DNA of 21,564 nt from an uncultured Oscillospiraceae bacterium (GTDB lineage: Bacteria > Bacillota > Clostridia > Oscillospirales > Oscillospiraceae), in assembly GCA_905233785.1 (NCBI GenBank), contig CAJOCV010000028.1:1-21564 (forward strand), written 5' to 3'. The notes below the pieces were generated by a model. It was not told the origin of the DNA. It did no database searches and worked only from the letters and a program-made list of their open reading frames with translations. Shown piece by piece: positions 15,803 to 21,564 of the stretch. The position numbers were made by a program, and so were the translations under genes. Position 1 is the first letter of the stretch, and each line of letters begins with the position of its first letter.

Positions 15803-17509
15803 ATGAGCAAGTTCAACAACGAGTATGTCAAGGGCGTCTTGAAAACCCAGGGGACCCGTTTCGTCAACGGCGAGGGACAGGAGATCATTCTGCACGGCTA
15901 CGGCACGGCCAACTGGGAGAACGTCGAGGGATTTATGATCGGCGGCGTGCCCACTCCGATCGATGTGTTCAAGTTCTTCCTCTTCCCCGGCCCCGGGCGT
16001 GACCATAACCCCGAGCGCTGGACCACCCGCCGCACCGTCAGCCAGACCATCCGTGAGCTCTGCGGCAGCGAGTATCTGGAGACCTTCTGGGATCGCTGGG
16101 AGGAAAACCATCTCCGCGAGGAAGACATCAAGCTCATGGCCGAGCTGGGCTACAACTGCGTGCGCGTCGTGCTCAATGCCAACGCCCTGCTGTATGAGGA
16201 GCCCGGCATCACCTTCAACGAGAAGGGCTTTGCCCGCCTGACCAATGTCATTGACTGGTGCGAGAAATACAGGATCTATGTCATCCTTGACATGCACGGC
16301 GTGGTCGGCGGAAACAACGGCGCCACCGGCGACGGCCTGTTCTGCGAGTTCCCGAACGTTTTCCTCGACGAGGAGAGCACCGAGCGCCAGATCCTCCTGT
16401 GGGAGGAGATCGTCCGCCGCTACGCAAAGCGCTGGATCATCGCCGGCTACGATCTCATCAACGAGCCCGTTTCCTCTCCCGTTCAGCACGAATACATTCC
16501 GCTGCTGGTCAAGTATTACGAGGAGTGCATCCGCCGCATCCGCAAGATCGACAAAGAACATATCATGTTCCTCGAGGGCGCAAAGTTTGCCCGCGATCTG
16601 CGTATCTTCGACCGCAACTACGATCCCGAGTGCAACAACTGGGCGATCTCCATCCACCTTTACGGCGCCTCGCCCGAAATCAAGGACCTCTACCCCTGGC
16701 TCCTCAAGTGCCGGGAGTATAACGTCCCCCTGTGGCTGGGCGAATGCGGCTCCAAGCCCATTCACAACGGCATCTTTTACGATATCTGCGCCCACTACGG
16801 CGTGGCCTATACGCCCTGGGCCTGGAAAACGGCCATGGGCGGCCCGCACGCGCCCGGCTCCGTCGGTCATCCGCTGCCGAAGGATTGGGACAAGATCCAC
16901 AAGTTCCTCGCCGGCGGCCCGCGGCCCAGCTATGCCGAGTCCCAGCGCATCATGGACGAATTTATCGAGCTGACCAAGCTCGAGCACTGCAGCGTCAACT
17001 ATGAAAACGCGCGGCTGAGCGCCAAGCACCCGGACATCACCCTCCCCGGCGCCGGCTACGACATGTTCCTGGAGGACGGCTCCCGCTACTACGGGAATTG
17101 GGAGCTGAGCAACTATCTGGACTTCCGTCTGGAGGATCATACCAAGCTGGTCTGGGCGACCGAAAAGTCAAAGCCCTATCCCGCCTTCAACTGGTATGAG
17201 GATCCCAACGTCCAGCACTATGACCCGCTGGAGGATCTGGCGCTGGAGCTGCAGGCGGGCGAGTTTGCCAACTACACCGTCCGCGAGGTGGAAAAGCCCT
17301 GCCGCGTGACCGTCGAGGGCATCGGCGAGGGCAAGGCAGACGTCTTCTGCAACGGCGAAAAACTCGGTGCGATCGAGCTCCCGGCAGGCAGCATCCTCGC
17401 TCCCGTCTGCGCCGAAGCGCTGACGATCCCCGCCGCCGAGGAAGCCGTTCTGAAAATCCGGGTCACCGACGGAAGCCTCACGGTCAAAAACGTCCGCTTC
17501 GAATATTGA
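15803..17509 (+). CDS. GH5-family glycoside hydrolase with C-terminal beta domain
   Basis: This 568-residue enzyme has a GH5 barrel (about 15-345). Its acid/base is E221 in 'YDLINEP' and its nucleophile is E314 in 'LWLGECGS'; 'GYNCVRVVLN' and 'DMHGVVGGNNG' are other family landmarks. The early 'GYGTANWENVEGFM' and the 'DMHG' loop recall exo-beta-1,3-glucanase-like GH5 enzymes, but the subfamily is uncertain. The last 100 or so residues (about 470-568) look like a beta-sandwich of the CBM6/35 kind ('YTVREVEKPCRVTVEGIGEGKA'), tentatively. There is no signal peptide, so it should act in the cytoplasm on imported material. AGGAAGG stands eight bases before the ATG. Two esterase genes follow, the first 28 bases after its stop, suggesting an esterified glycoside or oligosaccharide substrate. 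Confidence 0.85.
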   Translation: MSKFNNEYVKGVLKTQGTRFVNGEGQEIILHGYGTANWENVEGFMIGGVPTPIDVFKFFLFPGPGRDHNPERWTTRRTVSQTIRELCGSEYLETFWDRWEENHLREEDIKLMAELGYNCVRVVLNANALLYEEPGITFNEKGFARLTNVIDWCEKYRIYVILDMHGVVGGNNGATGDGLFCEFPNVFLDEESTERQILLWEEIVRRYAKRWIIAGYDLINEPVSSPVQHEYIPLLVKYYEECIRRIRKIDKEHIMFLEGAKFARDLRIFDRNYDPECNNWAISIHLYGASPEIKDLYPWLLKCREYNVPLWLGECGSKPIHNGIFYDICAHYGVAYTPWAWKTAMGGPHAPGSVGHPLPKDWDKIHKFLAGGPRPSYAESQRIMDEFIELTKLEHCSVNYENARLSAKHPDITLPGAGYDMFLEDGSRYYGNWELSNYLDFRLEDHTKLVWATEKSKPYPAFNWYEDPNVQHYDPLEDLALELQAGEFANYTVREVEKPCRVTVEGIGEGKADVFCNGEKLGAIELPAGSILAPVCAEALTIPAAEEAVLKIRVTDGSLTVKNVRFEY

Positions 17510-17537
17510 CGCCGCAGTCTCTGGACAGGAGGCCATT

Positions 17538-19142
17538 ATGTATCCGAGAAAACTGACAAGATCGGTCATTTCCAACCCGGATTATCCGGTGGTGGAGACA
17601 CCGAAAGGAAAGCTCCGCGGTCTGTGGGAGGAGGATGTGTTTATCTTCCGCGGCATCCGCTATGCCCAGGCGAAGCGCTTCCGGCTGCCGGAGGAGGTTC
17701 CGGCCTGGGAAGGGACGCGCGAGGCCATCATTTACGGCCCGGTCTGCCCGGAAATGCATACCGCCATCGCCCATGACCAGTTCAACGTGCCCCACTATCA
17801 CTACGTTCAGGACGAGGACTGCCACTTTCTGAATATCTGGACAAAGCATCTCGAAAAGGACGCCAGGCGCCCGGTCATGGTCTGGATCCACGGCGGCGGC
17901 TTTGCCACCGGCTCTTCCATCGAACTCTATGCCTACGACGGACATGAGCTTTGCGACTTCGGCGACGTGGTCGTCGTCTCCGTCAACCATCGGCTCAATT
18001 GCCTCGGCTATCTGGATCTGAGCGCCTACGGCGAGGAGTACCGCTATACCGGCAATCTGGGTCAGGCCGACCTGGTGGCAGCACTCCGCTGGGTGCGGGA
18101 GAATATCGCATGCTTCGGCGGCGATGCGGACAACGTGACGATCATGGGTCAGTCCGGCGGGGGCGGCAAGGTCAGCGCCCTGCTGCAGACACCGAGCGCC
18201 GCCGGGCTCTTCCACAAGGCGGTCATCCAGAGCGGCCTCTTCGAGGGCAGTGGCGACGCCTCCCCCGAAAAATCCCGGGAGATGGCGGCGAAGATCGTAA
18301 AGGAGCTGGCTCTTTCTCAGCTGCGCGACATAGAAACGATCCCCTATTACAAGCTTGCCCGCGCCGCGAAAAAAGTGCAGGATGAGATGGATCGGGAGCT
18401 CGGCTTCGGGCTGCACTTCTGCCCGGTCAAGGACGATGATTTCTATCTCGGCTCCGGCGAGGTCAATCCCTTTATGGACGCGACACGCTCCGTGCCGGTG
18501 CTGGTTGGCAATGTTCTGGGCGAGTTCGACCAGAACTACAATCAGATCTACGCGCCGGGCAGTAAAAACGACTGGGATGACAAGCTGGTCTGGAAGCTGC
18601 TGAAGGACGCCTTCGGCGACAAGGCGGAGGCCGTCGCAGCTGCCGAGCAGAAGGCCTATCCGGGCTCAAAAATCGTGGACAGCCTGTACATCAACCGCGG
18701 CTGCCGCGTCCCGGCACGGGATTTCTGCCGCAAGCGCGCCAGAGAGGGCTGCGCTCCCGCCTGGAACTGGCTGTTCAATCTGGAGTGTCCGCTCAACAGC
18801 GGCACCATCGCCTGGCACAACGCGGAAGAGGCCTACATGTTCCACAACGCAAACTATCTCGAGGCCTCCTATATTCCCGGTGTGTCCGAGCAGCTGCAGG
18901 ACATCATGACCGGCGCCTGGGTGGCCTTCGCCGAAACGGGCGATCCCAATCATGTCGGGATGCCGCTCTGGCATCCGGCCACCGAAGAAAACGGCGCCTG
19001 CATGATCTTCGACAGGGAGGTCCGCGAGGCGTGTCACCACGACGATGAACTGATGGCGATTCTGCCGCCAAAAGCGATCGTCGGGAAAAACGATCGCCGC
19101 CCGCTGTCCACCTTCGGCGGTGGCCCGAGACAGAGCCTGTGA
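17538..19142 (+). CDS. Type-B carboxylesterase, first of a tandem pair
   Basis: This 534-residue alpha/beta hydrolase of the carboxylesterase/cholinesterase type (COesterase) has an oxyanion-hole motif HGGGF at 118-122. The nucleophile S206 lies in 'MGQSGGGGK' (the usual GESAGG is changed to GQSGGG). The acid is probably E329 in 'NVLGEFDQ' and the His is probably H427 in 'IAWHNAEEA'. The early 'FIFRGIRYAQAKRFRLPEE' is the family's typical N-terminal pattern. It has no signal peptide and should act in the cytoplasm. It is the middle gene of the GH5-esterase operon, with an AGGAGG site before the ATG and a paralogue starting 12 bases after its stop. It likely removes acyl or aryl ester groups from the compound handled by the GH5 enzyme; the substrate is unknown. 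Confidence 0.92.
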   Translation: MYPRKLTRSVISNPDYPVVETPKGKLRGLWEEDVFIFRGIRYAQAKRFRLPEEVPAWEGTREAIIYGPVCPEMHTAIAHDQFNVPHYHYVQDEDCHFLNIWTKHLEKDARRPVMVWIHGGGFATGSSIELYAYDGHELCDFGDVVVVSVNHRLNCLGYLDLSAYGEEYRYTGNLGQADLVAALRWVRENIACFGGDADNVTIMGQSGGGGKVSALLQTPSAAGLFHKAVIQSGLFEGSGDASPEKSREMAAKIVKELALSQLRDIETIPYYKLARAAKKVQDEMDRELGFGLHFCPVKDDDFYLGSGEVNPFMDATRSVPVLVGNVLGEFDQNYNQIYAPGSKNDWDDKLVWKLLKDAFGDKAEAVAAAEQKAYPGSKIVDSLYINRGCRVPARDFCRKRAREGCAPAWNWLFNLECPLNSGTIAWHNAEEAYMFHNANYLEASYIPGVSEQLQDIMTGAWVAFAETGDPNHVGMPLWHPATEENGACMIFDREVREACHHDDELMAILPPKAIVGKNDRRPLSTFGGGPRQSL

Positions 19143-19154
19143 GGAGGACGAGCC

Positions 19155-20768
19155 ATGTTTATGAAGAAGCTGACCGATGAGGTCGTCTGCACGTATCACG
19201 ATCCTGTGGTTCAGACCAAATACGGCGCCCTGCGGGGCTTGAAAACCGATGGCACGTACATCTTCCGCGGCGTGAAATATGCCGAAGCCAGACGTTTCCA
19301 TTTTCCGACTGAAGTGGAACCCTGGGACGGCGTGAGGGAGGCCTTCCAGTTCGGACATGTGTGCTGCGAGCTGAACACCCCCGTCCCGCATGACCAGTTC
19401 ACGGTTCCGCACTTTTTCTACCCGCAGAATGAAAACTGCCAGTATCTGAACGTATGGACACAGCATCTGGACGAGAAGGCCAAACGTCCGGTCATGGTAT
19501 GGCTGCACGGCGGCGGCTGGTTCTCCGGCTCGTCTGTCGAGCTGCTGGCCTATGACGGCGAAAACCTGTCGAAAACCGACGATGTGGTCGTCGTTTCCCT
19601 CAACCACCGGCTGAACGTGCTGGGCTACCTTGACCTCTCTGCTTATGGCGAAGAGTACAGAGACTCGGGCAACGCCGGCCTGGCCGATCTGGTCATGGCA
19701 CTCAAGTGGGTCCATGAGAACATTGCCTTTTTCGGCGGCGATCCGGAGAATGTCACGATCTTCGGGCAGTCCGGCGGCGGCGGGAAAGTGGTCGCACTGA
19801 TGCAGACGCCGGCCGCAGATGCGTATTATCAGCGCGGCATTATTCAGTCCGGCGGCCCGACGGGCATGGGGCCGGGCGGAGCGGCCGAGCACCGCAGAAG
19901 ATCGCGGCGATGCGCGGAGCTGATCCTGCAGTACCTGCAGATCCCGCCTGAGAACGTGCGGGAGATCGAGACCGTCGACTGGTACGATCTGGCGCAGGCT
20001 GCGATGAATGCGATCTGGACGATCCAGAACGAAGAGGGCGGCCGCGTGGGCTGGGAGCCTCATCCCGACGGCAGCTATTATTTCGGGCATCCCCTGGATT
20101 TCGGATGGCGGAAGGAAAGCCTCGGCAAGCCGATGCTGGTCGGCTCTGTGCTGGGCGAGTTCTCCGGAAACTTCGGCACGGATATCGGCGACGGCATCAA
20201 AAACAAATGGAGCGCCGGACAGATCGCCCAATACGCGGCGGAGAAGTTCGGTGACAAGGCGGAGCGCATGGCAGCGCTCTTTGCCAAGGCCTATCCCGAC
20301 CGCAGCCCGGCCGATGTTCTGTTCCTGGACACCCGCCTTCGGCGCGGCTGCCTGAACTTCTGCCGGGAACGCGCCAGAGCCGGCGGCAAGACCTGGAACT
20401 GGATGTTCAATCTGGAATCTCCCTTTAACTACGGCACCGTCGCCTGGCATAACGCCGAGGAGCCTTATGTTTTCCGAAATGCCGCCTATATCGAGGCACA
20501 GTATATTCCTGTCGTCTCCGAGAGACTGGAGGATCAGATGGCAGGGGCCTGGGTGGCCTTTGCCAAAACGGGCGATCCCAATTTTGAGAAGATCCCCTTC
20601 TGGCCGCAGGCCACCGCGGATTCCGTACCGACGATGTGCTTTGATGAAACGACCGATCTGCGCGTCGATCACGACCGGGAGCTGATGGAGGAATATCCCG
20701 ATCCCGTCTTCAAGGGCTTTCCCGGCAGCGGCAAAATGTACGCCATGTTCGGCGTAAAACCCGAATAA
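19155..20768 (+). CDS. Type-B carboxylesterase, second of a tandem pair
   Basis: This 537-residue protein is a close paralogue of the preceding esterase. The block around HGGG and the nucleophile is nearly the same in both, including 'NHRLN.LGYLDLSAYGEEYR' and 'GQSGGGGK'. It has HGGGW at 118-122, nucleophile S206, probable acid E335 in 'SVLGEFSG' and probable H432 in 'VAWHNAEEP'. The cap region (about 225-320) is where the two differ most, with an Arg-rich stretch here ('AEHRRRSRR', about 245-253), so substrate preference has probably diverged. There is no signal peptide. GAGGAGG lies seven bases before the ATG. No clear terminator follows the stop codon. Confidence 0.92.
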   Translation: MFMKKLTDEVVCTYHDPVVQTKYGALRGLKTDGTYIFRGVKYAEARRFHFPTEVEPWDGVREAFQFGHVCCELNTPVPHDQFTVPHFFYPQNENCQYLNVWTQHLDEKAKRPVMVWLHGGGWFSGSSVELLAYDGENLSKTDDVVVVSLNHRLNVLGYLDLSAYGEEYRDSGNAGLADLVMALKWVHENIAFFGGDPENVTIFGQSGGGGKVVALMQTPAADAYYQRGIIQSGGPTGMGPGGAAEHRRRSRRCAELILQYLQIPPENVREIETVDWYDLAQAAMNAIWTIQNEEGGRVGWEPHPDGSYYFGHPLDFGWRKESLGKPMLVGSVLGEFSGNFGTDIGDGIKNKWSAGQIAQYAAEKFGDKAERMAALFAKAYPDRSPADVLFLDTRLRRGCLNFCRERARAGGKTWNWMFNLESPFNYGTVAWHNAEEPYVFRNAAYIEAQYIPVVSERLEDQMAGAWVAFAKTGDPNFEKIPFWPQATADSVPTMCFDETTDLRVDHDRELMEEYPDPVFKGFPGSGKMYAMFGVKPE

Positions 20769-20914
20769 CCAAACAGTCATTTCCACAGCCCTCGTCACTC
20801 CACACCTATGATAATGAGCAAGCTGTGAAAAAAAGAGGATAAAACCGGCCCGGGGCTCGGGCTGCGGCAGCGTGGAGACCTGTCACAACGCAGCGTGTCC
20901 CATAGCGGACGCCT
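20769..20914. other. Intergenic region with a probable deletion junction
   Basis: These 146 bases separate the second esterase from the regulator remnant. They hold a GC-rich stretch (about 20847-20868) that can form small hairpins without a T run, and no convincing promoter. A frame from the GTG at 20872 encodes a short Cys-containing peptide but runs out of phase into the regulator, so it is not called. The missing 5' part of the regulator gene should lie here but is absent. Confidence 0.4.
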
Positions 20915-21385
20915 GTGAACACACAGCAAACCGTGACGCTGCAGACGGCCTACAACGAGGTCGAGGTCCTCGGCGATCTGGAGCTGCCGGACACAAGGTT
21001 TACCCCCTTCTTCGTGGAGGCGAAGACCGAGGTCTGCACGCTGGCTGTTCACCTGGATCAATACCGCCGGCAGCTGCTGAACGATCCTGTGTTTCTGCGG
21101 TATCTCTGCCGGAACCTGGCCGCTAAGCTCAATGGCGCGGTGGTCTCCAACCGCCACGGCTCCCTTCGGCAGCGCGTGATCATGTCGCTGCGCTATGCCG
21201 AGATAGGCGCAAGTCTTTCCAATATCGGCCATATAGCCCGGTCTCTCAACGTCAGCACGCGTCAGCTGATACGCGTGCTGAAGGATTTGTGCGACGAAGG
21301 GGTGCTGGAACACCCGGAAAAGGGCGTGTATCGTATTTTAAGAAAACCGGAGCTGATGCGCCGTCCCGGGCGCGAGGAGGAGTAA
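20915..21385 (+). pseudogene. 5'-truncated Crp/Fnr-family (YeiL-like) regulator
   Basis: The frame encodes the last 156 residues of a Crp/Fnr-type regulator. It contains the end of the sensor beta-barrel ('TVTLQTAYNEVEVLGDLEL', residues 6-24), the long dimer helix with 'FLRYLCRNLAAKL', and a C-terminal winged helix-turn-helix ('SNIGHIARSLNVSTRQLIRVLKDLCDEG'). Family members are normally about 220-230 residues, so roughly 70 N-terminal residues including most of the nucleotide-binding fold are missing. The only start available is a GTG at 20915 without a ribosome binding site. An in-frame TAG lies at 20903-20905, and no matching coding sequence is seen upstream in other frames. The rest is free of stops, so the truncation may be recent, or a short DNA-binding product may still be made. 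The next gene starts 2 bases after its stop. Confidence 0.65.
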
Positions 21386-21387
21386 AC

Positions 21388-21564
21388 ATGAAAAAGAAGT
21401 GGAATCGTGAAAACCTGACGCTGGCGCTGTGCATCGCGCTGTTTCCGCCGATCTGGGCCGTGCTTTCGCCCCACTTCGGCGTGGAGGTCGGAGCCGTCGC
21501 GCTGATCTGCGCAGGCGTATACGCCGCGGCGGGCAACCAGACAAAGCTGGCTGTGCCGATGTCC
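21388..21564 (+). CDS. DUF1097-like membrane protein, cut by the window edge
   Basis: The first 59 residues are visible and the gene continues beyond the window. After a basic start (MKKKWNREN) comes a hydrophobic helix containing 'LALCIALFPPIWAVLSPHFG', then a second one ('VGAVALICAGVYAAAGNQ'), a pattern that fits small DUF1097 inner-membrane proteins of unknown function. AGGAGG overlaps the end of the regulator remnant seven bases before the ATG, so the two were probably one operon under the intact regulator. The family call rests on a short stretch and is moderate. Confidence 0.55.
   Translation, partial: MKKKWNRENLTLALCIALFPPIWAVLSPHFGVEVGAVALICAGVYAAAGNQTKLAVPMS

Noticed and set aside
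18666..20798. A 710-codon minus-strand frame opposite the esterases
   Set aside because: It spans both plus-strand esterase genes, which have complete catalytic motifs, and shows no family features of its own.
20872..21126. Short Cys-containing frame from a GTG at 20872
   Set aside because: The spacing of Cys residues looked like a metal site, but the frame runs out of phase through the regulator remnant and becomes Arg/Gly-rich, as an overlapping shadow would.
1..21564. CRISPR array, tRNA, rRNA or riboswitch
   Set aside because: No regularly spaced direct repeats, cloverleaf sequences or conserved riboswitch cores were seen; the leaders before the operons are short.

Overview
The window looks like a moderately GC-rich member of the Clostridia, most likely a gut or rumen bacterium of the Oscillospiraceae/Lachnospiraceae type. 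This is inferred from AGGAGG-type ribosome binding sites, a YesM/YesN two-component pair with a DUF624 protein, an LplABC-type sugar importer that has no ATPase gene of its own, and a glycoside hydrolase family 3 (GH3) enzyme with the inverted domain order described in Ruminococcus and Butyrivibrio. It is a carbohydrate/glycoside utilisation region. No rRNA, tRNA, CRISPR array or transposase gene was seen, and no stretch longer than about 300 bases lacks a gene.

Layout. (1) Bases 1-143 hold two tandem hairpins and a terminator. (2) A leftward operon follows: sensor kinase, response regulator, DUF624 membrane protein (3704 to 144). (3) Diverging from it to the right is an importer operon: two permeases and a lipoprotein binding protein (3933-7494), closed by a strong terminator. 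(4) A 124-bp MITE-like element with 16-bp terminal inverted repeats separates this from (5) a rightward operon of a domain-inverted GH3 beta-glucosidase and two half-size ABC exporter subunits (7713-14174). (6) A MATE efflux gene converges on that operon, with a hairpin between them. (7) A second rightward operon encodes a GH5 enzyme and two tandem paralogous type-B carboxylesterases (15803-20768). (8) The right edge holds a 5'-truncated Crp/Fnr regulator and the start of a DUF1097-like membrane protein.

How the parts may work together. The two-component system probably senses an extracellular sugar or glycoside and switches on the divergent importer. The importer brings oligosaccharides or glycosides into the cytoplasm, where three kinds of hydrolase without signal peptides (GH3, GH5 and two esterases) could de-esterify and deglycosylate them. 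Two efflux systems beside the hydrolases (a heterodimeric ABC exporter translated in line with the GH3 gene, and a MATE transporter) suggest disposal of released aglycones or defence against them. The individual family calls are firm; the joint pathway is inference.

The points most worth attention are: the sensor kinase gene, whose strong promoter covers the usual start candidates so that the best-placed start codon is ATA; the MITE-like element immediately upstream of the GH3 operon; the GH3 enzyme with both an inverted domain order and an extra insert of about 110 residues; and the GH5 plus twin-esterase operon, whose substrate cannot be named from sequence.
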